Shown: positions 53,516 through 62,249, counted from the stretch's first letter. The stretch is 64,000 bases of DNA from CALMEH01 sp031409875 (GCA_031409875.1 JANNYB010000062.1:1-64000); one strand, 5' to 3'. Notes: generated from the letters alone by a model not told the origin. Numbers and translations: made by a program.

Positions 53516-56386
53516 TTATTTTAACGAAAGCATCTGAATATCGGCTTCGATTGTGCCGGTGCTGAAGGCGATGCGGCGATTGTCGTTTGAAATCGCTGGC
53601 GAATTGATAAATTGCGGCGCAAGCGACAAGATTTCGCGGGTTTGTTTAGTTTGTGTGTTGATGACGGAAAGTTTTTCGTCAATTGTGCCGAGAAGATGAA
53701 TGTTGTCGGCAAACCACGTCGGGCGATTGAAACTGTCGGAAATTTTCTCGTAAGAATTTGTTTCGATTGAATAAATAAACAATTCCGCAGATTCGATGTT
53801 TAGAGCATTTCCGCTCCAACCGGCAATTTTTTTGCCGTCGGGCGACCAAGACCAAGCGACAAAATAATCCCCTTTTTCATTGAGCGGCGGAAATTGAAAC
53901 GGCGTTTGCGCGGCGAAAGCGGTTTCGAGATTGATGATGTAAGATTGATTTTCGATAATCGAATATGCCAGACGTTTGCCGTCGGGTGAAAATACCGGAT
54001 AATTCACGCCTTTTCCTTCAGTTGTAGTAATTTGGCGGCGATTAGTGCCGTCGGCGTTCATCAAATAGGCTTCATAATGTCCGTTTGAATTGGAATAAAA
54101 AACTATTTGATTGCCGTCGGGCGAAAATCTCGGTGTGCGGTCGCGGGCTACGTCGTTGGTCAGAAAATTCCATTTAGTTTCGCCTTGCTTGACCGAAATA
54201 ATATCTTCCTGAGTTTCGCCTGTAACGTAAAAAATAATTGAATTTCCATCCGGCGAAAATGTCGGTGTGCGTGTTCGTTTCGTGCCTTCGGTTACGGCTT
54301 CGGGTTTACCGACAATTTGCATTTTCACGGGATCGAATTCGGCGCGATGAATGTTTTCGATGCGTGAACGGCGAACGTAAATCAGATTTTTTCCGTCTTT
54401 TGAAAGCGTCAAAAGCCAGCTTTGCGCCGGAGTCGAAGAAAGCGGTTCGGGTTCGCCGACAGGTTTGCCACTTTTTTGGTCAACTTCGATGCGCCAAAGA
54501 CTCGCCGCGCCGTTGCGGTTACTGCAAAAATATATGAAATTTCCATCGTGCGACCAAACCGGACTCCAATCAAAAGCCGAATCTGTGGTCAACTGCACGG
54601 CATCGCCGCCGTCAGACGAAATTGTCCACAAATCGCGTTGATTTTTTTCATCTCTCGAATAAAAAACGAGCCGTTTTCCGTCGGGAGAAAAGTTCGGTTG
54701 AAGCACAGGACGATTCGATTTTATTTGACGTTTTTCGCCGTTAAGATTGACAACCCAAAGATCACCCGGACGACTTCCGGCAAGCGGATCGGAAAAATCT
54801 GCGGTGCTGAAAGCGATTTCTTTGCCGTCGGGCGACCAAGTTGGCGTGAAACCGAAATCGCTTAAACGTCTGACCGATTCGCCGGTTGCGCCCATTACGA
54901 AAATGCCGCCGCCACTGCGCGAAGAACGAAAAGCAATCAGATCGCCGTTTGGCGAAAACGCGGGTTGTTTGTCTTCGGCGGGCGAATCTGCGGTCAAATT
55001 TTGGGCATTTGAGCCGCCGATTCTTTGCCAATAAATATCAAAATTTCCTTTGTTGTCGCGTGTGTAAAGCAAAACTTTACCGTCGGGCGAAATATTCGGA
55101 TAACTTTCTTCTCCTGAATAATCGGTTAATTGTGTCGAAACTGCGTTATTCCAGACAGAAGTTTGCGGTTTATTTTCCGCAAATTTCCAAAAATAAATTG
55201 CGCCTGCGCCAATTGCTAAAAGCAAAACGCCGAAACTCAAAATCCAATTCAATTTTTTCGTTCTTGCGGCTTCGCGTTTTTGCGATAAAGAACCGCTCCG
55301 AAGCGATGGCGAAGAATCAATTTCGCGTTTTGCACGTTTCAAATCGGCGCGAAAATCCGAAGCTGTTTGATAACTTAAATCCGCATCTTTTTCCAATGCT
55401 TTGAAGAGAATTTGGTCGAGTTCGGGCGAAATGTCGGAATTTATTGAACTTGCCAGCGGCGGTTCTGCGGCTAAAATCGCTTGAAAAGTTGCTTGCCGAT
55501 TTTCTTTTTTGAACGGATTTATTCCCGTTAGCATTTCGTATAAAACAACGCCGATGCTCCATAAATCAGTGCGATGGTCAACATTTTCATCAGAAACTTG
55601 TTCGGGCGACATATATGCGGGCGTTCCGATAATCACGCCTTTGGCGGTTGCCGTAAAATTTTTCAGCGTTCGCAAATCGAGTTCGGTTAATTTTGCCAAA
55701 CCGAAATCAAGAATTTTTACATAACCGTCGGGGCGAAGCATTATATTTTCGGGTTTGATGTCGCGGTGAATAATTCCGCGAGAATGTGCGGCGACGAGTG
55801 CTTCGCAGGCTTGAATGATAATGCCGAGCGTATCTTTTAATTTTACATTGTTGCCGATAAGTTCGCGCAAAGTTTGACCTTCGACATATTCGGTGGCGAT
55901 ATAATTGATGCCTTCAAAAGTTCCGACATCGTAAATCGTGACGATATTCGGATGATTCAGAGCCGAAATCGCCCGCGATTCCATCTGAAATCTTTTCACG
56001 CGCTCGTCATCGGTCGTATATTCGGAAGGCAGAATTTTCAGCGCAACTTGGCGGCGCAATTTTTCGTCTTTCGCCAGATAAACTTCGCCCATTCCACCTG
56101 CGCCGAGAAGTTTTTCGATAACGTAATTGCCGATTGATTTATTGATTAGATTTGCGCTAAATACAGCAGTTTCTTCATTTGCAAGATTTTGGGCGGCAAT
56201 ATTCATCGCCGATTTGTTGAGAAAACTTTCGGTTTCTTTATTGGCAGTGAGAAGGCTCAAAACTTCTTTTCGTAAATCTTCATCGCCGTTTGTCCGCGCA
56301 AACAAAAACGCTTCGCGCTCGGCTTCGGGCAAATCCAAAACCGCATCGAAAAGTTCGTCAATTTGTTTCCATCTGTCGGGAGTCAT
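53516..56386 (-). CDS. Ser/Thr protein kinase with membrane span and TolB/PD40 propeller
   Basis: The product is 956 aa. An N-terminal helical region (TPDRWKQIDELFDAVLDLPE) of the type found with ECF-linked kinases is followed by the kinase domain (~86-350) with EKLLGAGGMGEVYLAKDEKL, K117, HRDIKPEN (207-214), DFG (227-229) and GTPAYMSPEQ. One span near 385-405 (LNWILSFGVLLLAIGAGAIY) leads to ~540 residues of PD40 repeats (FSPDGKRLVFYSRDEKN, FSPDGNQIVFYSNSNGHYEA). It likely signals from a periplasmic propeller. It lies downstream of the ECF sigma gene; a CAGATTT-word palindrome occupies the exact intergenic space. Confidence 0.9.
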   Translation of the reverse strand: MTPDRWKQIDELFDAVLDLPEAEREAFLFARTNGDEDLRKEVLSLLTANKETESFLNKSAMNIAAQNLANEETAVFSANLINKSIGNYVIEKLLGAGGMGEVYLAKDEKLRRQVALKILPSEYTTDDERVKRFQMESRAISALNHPNIVTIYDVGTFEGINYIATEYVEGQTLRELIGNNVKLKDTLGIIIQACEALVAAHSRGIIHRDIKPENIMLRPDGYVKILDFGLAKLTELDLRTLKNFTATAKGVIIGTPAYMSPEQVSDENVDHRTDLWSIGVVLYEMLTGINPFKKENRQATFQAILAAEPPLASSINSDISPELDQILFKALEKDADLSYQTASDFRADLKRAKREIDSSPSLRSGSLSQKREAARTKKLNWILSFGVLLLAIGAGAIYFWKFAENKPQTSVWNNAVSTQLTDYSGEESYPNISPDGKVLLYTRDNKGNFDIYWQRIGGSNAQNLTADSPAEDKQPAFSPNGDLIAFRSSRSGGGIFVMGATGESVRRLSDFGFTPTWSPDGKEIAFSTADFSDPLAGSRPGDLWVVNLNGEKRQIKSNRPVLQPNFSPDGKRLVFYSRDEKNQRDLWTISSDGGDAVQLTTDSAFDWSPVWSHDGNFIYFCSNRNGAASLWRIEVDQKSGKPVGEPEPLSSTPAQSWLLTLSKDGKNLIYVRRSRIENIHRAEFDPVKMQIVGKPEAVTEGTKRTRTPTFSPDGNSIIFYVTGETQEDIISVKQGETKWNFLTNDVARDRTPRFSPDGNQIVFYSNSNGHYEAYLMNADGTNRRQITTTEGKGVNYPVFSPDGKRLAYSIIENQSYIINLETAFAAQTPFQFPPLNEKGDYFVAWSWSPDGKKIAGWSGNALNIESAELFIYSIETNSYEKISDSFNRPTWFADNIHLLGTIDEKLSVINTQTKQTREILSLAPQFINSPAISNDNRRIAFSTGTIEADIQMLSLK

Positions 56387-56489
56387 TTCAGATTTCAGAT
56401 TCCAGATTCCAAATTTCAGATTTCAGATTTCAGATTTCAGATTTCAGATTTAACTCTTCAATTTGGAATTTGGAATCTGAAATCTGAAA
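56387..56489. repeat. CAGATTT-word palindrome, copy 3
   Basis: Five or more CAGATTT units face AATTTGGAATTTGGAATCTG-like words. It spans exactly from the kinase start codon to the sigma factor stop, leaving no normal ribosome site for the kinase. Confidence 0.88.
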
Positions 56490-57056
56490 TTAAACACTCA
56501 GTTCACGATAAAGCCACGCTTTGGCTTTTTGCCATTCGCGCATTACGGTTATCGGCGCGATTTTTAAAACTTCGGCAGTTTCTTCAACTGATAAACCGCC
56601 GAAAAATTTGAGTTCAACGATTTTTGCTTTGCGTTCATCAAATTTGGCAAGTTCATTTAAGGCTTCATCAAGCGCAACCAAATCAGCATCTTTTTCGTTT
56701 GAAACGACAAATGCTTCTTCAAGCGAAACGTGATTTACAACAGCTTCATCAACTTTCGGACGTTTTCGCGCAAAATCAACTAAAATTCTTCGCATTAATT
56801 GCGCCGAAACACCGAAAAAATGGGCGCGATTTTCCCATTTCGCGGTTTTCCAATCAATCAGCCGAATATATGCTTCATTAACGAGCGCGGAAGTTTGCAA
56901 AGTATGACCTTCACGTTCGCGGCGCATATAATTTTTGGCAATTCGATAAAGTTCGGCATAAATCACAGGCGTAAGTTCTTCCAAAGCGGCAGAATCGCCG
57001 CCGCTCCATTTTTGGAGAAGTTCGGTAACATCATGATTTTCAGCCGGAACTGACAT
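56490..57056 (-). CDS. ECF-like RNA polymerase sigma factor
   Basis: The product is 188 aa. Region 2 segments are AALEELTPVIYAELYRIAKN and HTLQTSALVNEAYIRLIDWK. The AQLMRRILVDFARKRPKV stretch and region 4 (ERKAKIVELKFFGGLSVEET ... APITVMREWQKAKAWLYREL) are as in the group often called ECF sigma-70-like of Planctomycetes/Acidobacteria. It sits just upstream of the kinase-TolB gene, the classic pairing in which the kinase is thought to control the sigma factor. Targets unknown. Confidence 0.88.
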   Translation of the reverse strand: MSVPAENHDVTELLQKWSGGDSAALEELTPVIYAELYRIAKNYMRREREGHTLQTSALVNEAYIRLIDWKTAKWENRAHFFGVSAQLMRRILVDFARKRPKVDEAVVNHVSLEEAFVVSNEKDADLVALDEALNELAKFDERKAKIVELKFFGGLSVEETAEVLKIAPITVMREWQKAKAWLYRELSV

Positions 57057-57209
57057 TGTTTTAATTAGTTTTCTACTCTAAATTTAGCACATTTTAAGAA
57101 AATCGAAAATTTTTTTCAGATTAATGATAGTTTTTTTGCAAATCAAACGCATTAGTAGATGTAAGGCGAAAAAAGCCGAATATTTATACGATAAAGGAGC
57201 AATATTTAT

Positions 57210-57707
57210 ATGGACAATTATTATTTATACAAACTTTTTCCGGCAGAAGGACAACTTGACCCGTCGGCGTGTTGGGCGGCGTGTTTGCGTTGGTGGATGT
57301 ATGCGACGCAATCGGTTTTGCGCGATCAGCAAGATATTCTCGCGCTTTACGATTGCAACGACGACGGCACGATTGATAAAAAAGTGATACTTAAAATTAT
57401 CAACGATCCGCAATGGCGAATGAAGCAGGAAAAACCGCTGGCGGCAGGAAGTTTTACGGCTTCTAAATTGAAGAAAATGTTGGAAAAGGGTCCGGTTTAT
57501 GTCGGTTATACGGAAACCGCGACGAAAAAGAAACACGTTAATATTATCTACGATATGGAAACCATAAACGGCAAAACGAATGTCGCCGTGATGGAGCCGC
57601 AAGCGTCCGAAAATGCCGACGGCGGTTTCGAAGGCGAACATAAAATCAAAAGTTTGCGAGATTTCAGCATTTTCGGCACGGTTTATTGCGGTTCTTTCAG
57701 AAATTAA
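57210..57707 (+). CDS. Papain-like cysteine protease with an EF-hand-type loop
   Basis: The product is 165 aa with a good ribosome site AAAGGAG. The catalytic Cys is in QLDPSACWAACLRWWM (Gln, then CWAAC), the His in KKHVNIIYD, and the Asn/Asp relay near VMEPQAS. Residues ~48-60 (DCNDDGTIDKKV) match the calcium-binding EF-hand loop DxNxDGxID. No leader, so cytoplasmic or exported by another route. Similar minimal papain folds occur as toxins or peptidases; calcium control is an inference. Confidence 0.72.
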   Translation: MDNYYLYKLFPAEGQLDPSACWAACLRWWMYATQSVLRDQQDILALYDCNDDGTIDKKVILKIINDPQWRMKQEKPLAAGSFTASKLKKMLEKGPVYVGYTETATKKKHVNIIYDMETINGKTNVAVMEPQASENADGGFEGEHKIKSLRDFSIFGTVYCGSFRN

Positions 57708-57712
57708 AAAGT

Positions 57713-58129
57713 TTAATTTATCGGCAAATCCGCTTCGACAAAATTTGCCCGCGCTTCGTCTGAAAAGAGAAACTCGCGGCTGTAAAATCGGAGCGGATAA
57801 TCTTTGTCGAATTTCATTGTTAATTCGTTTGCGGTTTCTAAAATTGGAACATCATTTTTCGATTTTAGAAATTCATTAACCGTTTTCAGCCAAAATACGG
57901 TTAAAGTTTCGTGATATGGCATTTCATTCGTCAAATCAACGCCGAAAGATTTTAGAAGATTAAAAATTCCGCTACGCATTCGAGCGTAAGCTGTTGTTTC
58001 ATCGTGGTTTGAAAGATAAAAAAGCGCAACTGTTAAATGCTCCGCGTGTCGCCAATCTTCACGCGAAATCGTGCCGCGCTCAAACGATTCAACGAGCGAA
58101 ATTATTTCGTTTTCGTTTGTGTATTTCAT
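57713..58129 (-). CDS. Protein of unknown function (helical)
   Basis: The product is 138 aa from ATG 58129; the longer frame reads a palindrome flank. ENEIISLVESFERGTISRED, WRHAEHLTVALFYLSNHDET and a helical rest. The conserved-looking 'WRHAEHLTVALFYL' block suggests a known but uncharacterised family. Convergent with the protease gene, 5 bases away. Confidence 0.55.
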   Translation of the reverse strand: MKYTNENEIISLVESFERGTISREDWRHAEHLTVALFYLSNHDETTAYARMRSGIFNLLKSFGVDLTNEMPYHETLTVFWLKTVNEFLKSKNDVPILETANELTMKFDKDYPLRFYSREFLFSDEARANFVEADLPIN

Positions 58130-58186
58130 ATGTTCAAAAAATAACGGAATGAAATAGCCGAAAAAAACAGCCGAATAACCGAAAAA

Positions 58187-58334
58187 TTGGAGCGCGGGCA
58201 TCTTGCCCGCCAGCGCGTTTGAGGCTTTGCGAGAACAGGCGCGAAACGTCGCACATTAAATAAACTTGATTTTATTTGCGGCGTTTGCCATTCTTGCTTC
58301 GCTCGAACGGGCGGGCAAGATGCCCGCGCTCCAA
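58187..58334. mobile_element. 148-bp element with perfect 24-bp inverted ends (GCGGGCATCTTGCCCGC)
   Basis: Left arm 58187-58210 and right arm 58311-58334 are exact complements (TTGGAGCGCGGGCATCTTGC...). Each arm also contains its own palindrome. It abuts the stop codon of the methyltransferase gene at 58335. Confidence 0.88.
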
Positions 58335-59081
58335 TTAATGCGAAGCAATAATGATTTGTTTGCTCGAATTGTTCGTAAAATTCGATTCGTCAAAATCGCC
58401 GTATTTGGCTTCGATTTTGAAACCGTTATATTGAAAAATCGCGTCTAATTCTTGCGGAAAAAACTGGCGCATTGTGAACGAAACTGTTTGCTCTTCTTTA
58501 TGATATTGGTTTTTGTAATGCCAATCAATATGATTTATTTGCGTTGCCGAATCGTAATTTACGGTTGTATTTATCACAACCCAGCCTTCGTCAGTGCGAT
58601 ATTCGCCGACAAAAAATCGTTCATTCGGATTGCGATTTAGCAATTGAACCGATGGATTAAAAATTTCAATAATAAACTTTCCGTTCGGCAAAAGATGTCG
58701 TTTGACGGAAGCCAAACACGAAGCAACTTCCGAATTTGTTTTGAGATGTTGAAGCGCATTTCCGGCAATAAAAATGAGTTGAAATTTCTGATTCAAATCA
58801 AAATCGCGCATATCCGCGCTGTAAAGATTGGTTTCGACATTTCGAGTTTCCGCTTTTTCACGCGAAATATTCGATTTTTCCTCGAATTTTTCAGTTCCCG
58901 AAATATCAAAATCATTTTCCGAAAGCGTTACAAGATAATTTCCCGTGCCGCTCGCCAATTCCAAAACCGGCTGACCGAATTTTTCGATGGCGCGTTCGTA
59001 AAACGTGATTTGTTCACCATCAGCCGGTTTTTGATGAACCAAATCATAAAGCCAAGCCTGTTCGTAAAAGTTGTTGTTCAT
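58335..59081 (-). CDS. Class I SAM-dependent methyltransferase
   Basis: The product is 248 aa. SAM-binding motif I is PVLELASGTGNYLVTLSEND, motif II NLYSADMRDFDL, and the post-motif strand FQLIFIAGNALQHLKTNSEV. The C-terminal half is a beta-rich substrate domain (INHIDWHYKNQYHKEEQTVS). The substrate is not predictable. Terminal residues reach the element at 58334 but are not altered by it. Confidence 0.82.
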   Translation of the reverse strand: MNNNFYEQAWLYDLVHQKPADGEQITFYERAIEKFGQPVLELASGTGNYLVTLSENDFDISGTEKFEEKSNISREKAETRNVETNLYSADMRDFDLNQKFQLIFIAGNALQHLKTNSEVASCLASVKRHLLPNGKFIIEIFNPSVQLLNRNPNERFFVGEYRTDEGWVVINTTVNYDSATQINHIDWHYKNQYHKEEQTVSFTMRQFFPQELDAIFQYNGFKIEAKYGDFDESNFTNNSSKQIIIASH

Positions 59082-59107
59082 TTGCGATTGTGGGGAATTT
59101 TATAAAA

Positions 59108-59185
59108 AGAATTTGCGACTCAAATTCGAGATTCGCGTTTGTCGTCAAACAATCGCAAATCGCAAATTCCAAATCGCAAATTCTT
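59108..59185. repeat. Inverted repeat of AATCGCA/AATTTGCG words
   Basis: AAGAATTTGCGACTCAAATT faces AATCGCAAATCGCAAATTCC ... GCAAATTCTT. It lies between the methyltransferase start and the HNH gene stop (59184-59186), which is inside its right arm. Confidence 0.8.
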
Positions 59186-59741
59186 AAGCGGCAAGTCTGA
59201 TTTCACTTACCAAATCTTCGTCCATAAACAGATATTTTTTCCATTCGGGGCGCGATTCGGCGTAGTGGCAAAGCAGAACGTGGTCTAAGCCCAAACGAAG
59301 CAGTTTTTGCGAAGTCAGAAGCGGCATTCTGGCTTGTTCGGGCGTGCGGTTTCCTTTGCGCTGATTGCATTTTACGCACGCGGCAACAAGGTTATGCGGC
59401 GTAGATTCGCCGCCTTGGGCGCGTGGCAAAATGTGGTCAAGCGTTAGGTCTTTAGCGTGTTTGTGTTCGGCGCAATATTGGCAACGATAGCGGTCGCGGA
59501 TGTAAATTCGCGCACGTTTCATTGTCGTTTCTTGGCGGCGGCGTTTGACGTGAACATAGTTTCGCAAACGCACAACCGACGGCACCGGAAATGTCGTTGA
59601 AGGCGAATGTAAAACATTATCGCCGTCGTTTTCTTCAATTGTTAATTTGCCCGAAAACCACATACAAATCGCCCGTGCCACGCCAATCGTGCCGAGCGGT
59701 TCGTAAGAAAAATTTAAGAGCAAAACTCTACCTGTTATCAA
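59184..59741 (-). CDS. HNH endonuclease-fold protein
   Basis: The product is 185 aa. The HNH core is YRCQYCAEHKHAKDLTLDHI, LPRAQGGESTPHNLVAACVK and CNQRKGNRTPEQA, with CxxC pairs for zinc. The N-terminus VLLLNFSYEPLGTIGVARA is the conserved start of this widespread bacterial family. Start choice: AAGGAGG is followed after 8 bases by TTG (59741); the GTG at 59750 lies inside that ribosome site, so TTG is preferred. Stand-alone members of this type are usually housekeeping or of unknown role rather than restriction enzymes. Confidence 0.85.
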   Translation of the reverse strand: MITGRVLLLNFSYEPLGTIGVARAICMWFSGKLTIEENDGDNVLHSPSTTFPVPSVVRLRNYVHVKRRRQETTMKRARIYIRDRYRCQYCAEHKHAKDLTLDHILPRAQGGESTPHNLVAACVKCNQRKGNRTPEQARMPLLTSQKLLRLGLDHVLLCHYAESRPEWKKYLFMDEDLVSEIRLAA

Positions 59742-59991
59742 TGGAATCACCTCCTTAAAGTGTTGTGTTTATTAGATGAAATCAAAACAATTCGGACGTT
59801 ATCGCAATATCTTGTGCAAGTATTTATGAACTGCCACTATATTAACTGATTTTCGTCTAATTTGTATATGAATTTTTTGTAAATTAAGAAATTTGTAATT
59901 TTTTTTCAAATATTTTGCAAGAAAATTTTCCGCCCTACGTTCTCTCAGACACAAGCCGGTTTGTAAATAAAAAATATTAGGTGAGGAAAGT

Positions 59992-60825
59992 ATGAAAAAA
60001 TTTAAGAGTATGAAAAATATAGGTTTATCGTTTTTGTTTGTCTTTTTTGTGTGCGGTCTTGGAACTGCTTTTGCGCTTCCGCCTGCGCCGCCGGACATTC
60101 GTGTTCAGGTTTCGGGTCCGGCGACAGCAGTTGTTCGTTCGCCGTATCAATACACGGTTAATGTCCGCAACATCGGCGGCTCAAAAGCCAATGGCGTTAC
60201 GGTTACAGTTGATTTTCCGCAAACTAACACGAGTCCGCAAGTTTTTATCTTGGGAACGGTTTCGGGAATCGGCAACGGTTGTCAGCTTGTTTCGCGCCGT
60301 CTGCAATGTTCGGCAGGGAATTTGAATCCGAATGCACAGCGTAATTTCACGTTTAATTTTGCTTATCCGGTTTCGACCAAAACGCTCGAAATCAAGGCAA
60401 CAGGAGTTTCGACTTCCGCAAACGAAGCAAACCCGACAAATAATATCGCATCGGTTTTTCCGGCAATCGGATACGCGACAAATCAAATCACATCGGCAAA
60501 TGTGCTGATTTCAAATTGCACGGGAACGAATCTGACATCGTTTTTTGAATGCGAACTTTTTCCGGGTTCACAGCAAAATTTCACGATGACTTTGGATTCG
60601 GGCAACACGATTTCAAATTTGCCGTCAGGTTACACAGGTATTTGGACACAAATTCAAAGCACAAATCAACCGTTTCAGCAGTTGCAATTTACAATAACTG
60701 AAACAGCATCGGGCGAATTAATTAATTTTAACGGCTTTGCTTCGACTAATACTTGTTTTGAAGGAATGACGACATTTTCTTCAAACAGCAATTATGTCAG
60801 TCCCTACAAAGTTTGTGTTCAATAA
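59992..60825 (+). CDS. Exported DUF11/CARDB-like beta-sandwich protein
   Basis: The product is 277 aa. Signal peptide: MKNIGLSFLFVFFVCGLGTA (after a short basic head; MKK at 59992 has GAGGAAAG upstream). DIRVQVSGPATAVVRSPYQY, NVRNIGGSKANGVTVTVDFP and ANPTNNIASVFP are the conserved-repeat (DUF11-like) pattern, and a second beta domain has three cysteines. Likely a secreted surface structural protein. A rho-independent terminator follows. Confidence 0.68.
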   Translation: MKKFKSMKNIGLSFLFVFFVCGLGTAFALPPAPPDIRVQVSGPATAVVRSPYQYTVNVRNIGGSKANGVTVTVDFPQTNTSPQVFILGTVSGIGNGCQLVSRRLQCSAGNLNPNAQRNFTFNFAYPVSTKTLEIKATGVSTSANEANPTNNIASVFPAIGYATNQITSANVLISNCTGTNLTSFFECELFPGSQQNFTMTLDSGNTISNLPSGYTGIWTQIQSTNQPFQQLQFTITETASGELINFNGFASTNTCFEGMTTFSSNSNYVSPYKVCVQ

Positions 60826-60846
60826 TTGAAAATCAAAGTTTGCAAT

Positions 60847-60876
60847 TAAAACCGCTTCGATTGGAGCGGTTTTTTG
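60847..60876 (+). terminator. Rho-independent terminator
   Basis: AAACCGCT, an 8-base loop, AGCGGTTT and then a T-run (TTTTTTG) just after the DUF11-like gene stop. Confidence 0.85.
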
Positions 60877-60937
60877 TAATTTAGGAGCGAATTAATTGCA
60901 TCAAATCCGCTCCATCCGGCAGACGGCGCGGCTTTTT

Positions 60938-61008
60938 ATGAGAACAAGGAGCAGTAGCGACTTGCTCTGTGTCGAATTTGCCAAGTCGCTACCGCGCATT
61001 GTTCTCAT
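60938..61008. repeat. GGTAGCG-family palindrome, copy near 60.9 kb
   Basis: ATGAGAACAAGGAGCAGTAG ... GCGACTTG faces CAAGTCGCTACCGCGCATTG-TTCTCAT. Confidence 0.85.
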
Positions 61009-61081
61009 TACCTTACGCAAAATTCTAAAATTTTTATGTTCATAACATTTGTAAATACGCGAAAGAGCGTTTAAAAAATAT

Positions 61082-61714
61082 ATGAAAAAATTATTACTGA
61101 TTACAGCATTTATATTTTTAGTTTCATTCAACAATATTTCAGCCCAAACAGCCGCCGGCGCAAAGGGCAAAAACGGTGCGGTTCAGTCGAAAAATTTGAA
61201 ATTTGAAGGTTTTACAATCGAACCGAACGGACAATATATCAACGAAACTGAGTTTGTCAATAAAATTCAAAGCGCGATTCTTTTGTTGAAGGAAAAATCG
61301 CCCGACGAATTTGCAATAATGCAAACATACATCGGCAAAATCCGTTCGACACGGGCAAGCGGCGCAAATTACAACGAAGATATTATGACCATCGAAATCG
61401 CCAAACGCACGTTCGATGCGTCGCTCGAATGGTTGGCGAGCGTCTTAATTCACGAAACGCACCACATCAAAAAATACAAAGACACCGGCAAAAAATACGG
61501 CAACGCGCATCTGATGTCTGACAAAAAAGCTGCATTTAAAGTAATGGTTGATGAAGAAATGGAATGCAACAAAATTCAACTCGTCGCGCTGATTAATATC
61601 GGCGGCGCACAATACGAAATTGATCACTTAAAAGCGCAAAAAGGCGATCATTTCGACATAGACAAAGACGGCGATTATGATTCCGACGACTACGGTATGC
61701 GAGATTGGGATTGA
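61082..61714 (+). CDS. Exported putative metallopeptidase with HETHH motif and Asp-rich tail
   Basis: The product is 210 aa. Signal peptide MKKLLLITAFIFLVSFNNIS (cleaved after SAQ). The zincin-like helix LASVLIHETHHIKKYKDTG (HETHH near residue 123) could bind metal. An acidic Ca-type tail (DIDKDGDYDSDDYGMRDWD) ends the protein and looks like an EF-hand/dockerin loop. Related proteins are unknown to me; a secreted protease is likely but unproven. Confidence 0.65.
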   Translation: MKKLLLITAFIFLVSFNNISAQTAAGAKGKNGAVQSKNLKFEGFTIEPNGQYINETEFVNKIQSAILLLKEKSPDEFAIMQTYIGKIRSTRASGANYNEDIMTIEIAKRTFDASLEWLASVLIHETHHIKKYKDTGKKYGNAHLMSDKKAAFKVMVDEEMECNKIQLVALINIGGAQYEIDHLKAQKGDHFDIDKDGDYDSDDYGMRDWD

Positions 61715-61717
61715 TTT

Positions 61718-61823
61718 GTCAGAACCGCCTGCGGTAGCGGGCGGTTTAACTCAATGACTTTAAGTTTTAATTCAATATTCAAATGTTGATCTTCAACCGC
61801 CCGCTACCGCAGGCGGTTCTGAC
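61718..61823. repeat. GGTAGCG-family palindrome with 29-bp arms
   Basis: GTCAGAACCGCCTGCGGTAG ... GGCGGTT pairs with AACCGCCCGCTACCGCAGGC...GTTCTGAC across an AT-rich loop. Same arms as 28796, different loop. Confidence 0.88.
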
Positions 61824-61826
61824 ATT

Positions 61827-62249
61827 TTAAGCAAAAAAGTCTTCCGCCGAAATGATTTTCAGTTCCGTCATTTCACGTTTGATTATCTGAAAATCGTCAA
61901 CGTCATCGGTTACGATAAACGAATCTTTTTGCTTCACGGAAAGCCGTGCGATAAGCGCGTCGGTTCGCAAGGTTACGAGCTTTGTTTGCGGCGCGACTTT
62001 GTTGATATACATTCGGCGAATTGCTTTAGCAGTTTCCCAAATATCGTTTTCGGTTGGCGACAAAATTCGGTTGGATTTCTTCAATTTTTCGCGCCAAGTC
62101 GAATAGAGTTTCAATTCGTCCTGACTGATTGAAGTTGCGACCAATTCAAGAAAAACAAGCGAAACAAAGTAGTTGATTTTGAAATATTTTTCAATCTTAT
62201 CTCGATGTTTGATAATCGAGCTAGTGTCGAAAATCGGGTGGATAACCAT
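61827..62249 (-). CDS. PIN-domain protein, VapC-type toxin candidate
   Basis: The product is 140 aa. PIN acidic residues are visible: IFDTSSIIK (D8), SLVFLELVATS (E35), LRTDALIARLSV (D93) and FIVTDDVDDFQII (D114 region). It would act as a Mg-dependent RNase. It overlaps the upstream 64-codon gene by 29 bases, the usual antitoxin-toxin arrangement. Not a close match to a named VapC that I can recognise. Confidence 0.7.
   Translation of the reverse strand: MVIHPIFDTSSIIKHRDKIEKYFKINYFVSLVFLELVATSISQDELKLYSTWREKLKKSNRILSPTENDIWETAKAIRRMYINKVAPQTKLVTLRTDALIARLSVKQKDSFIVTDDVDDFQIIKREMTELKIISAEDFFA

Noticed and set aside
59184..59741. HNH gene at 59.2 kb as a restriction or defence nuclease
   Set aside because: It has the conserved stand-alone N-terminus and no partner gene; nothing suggests restriction.
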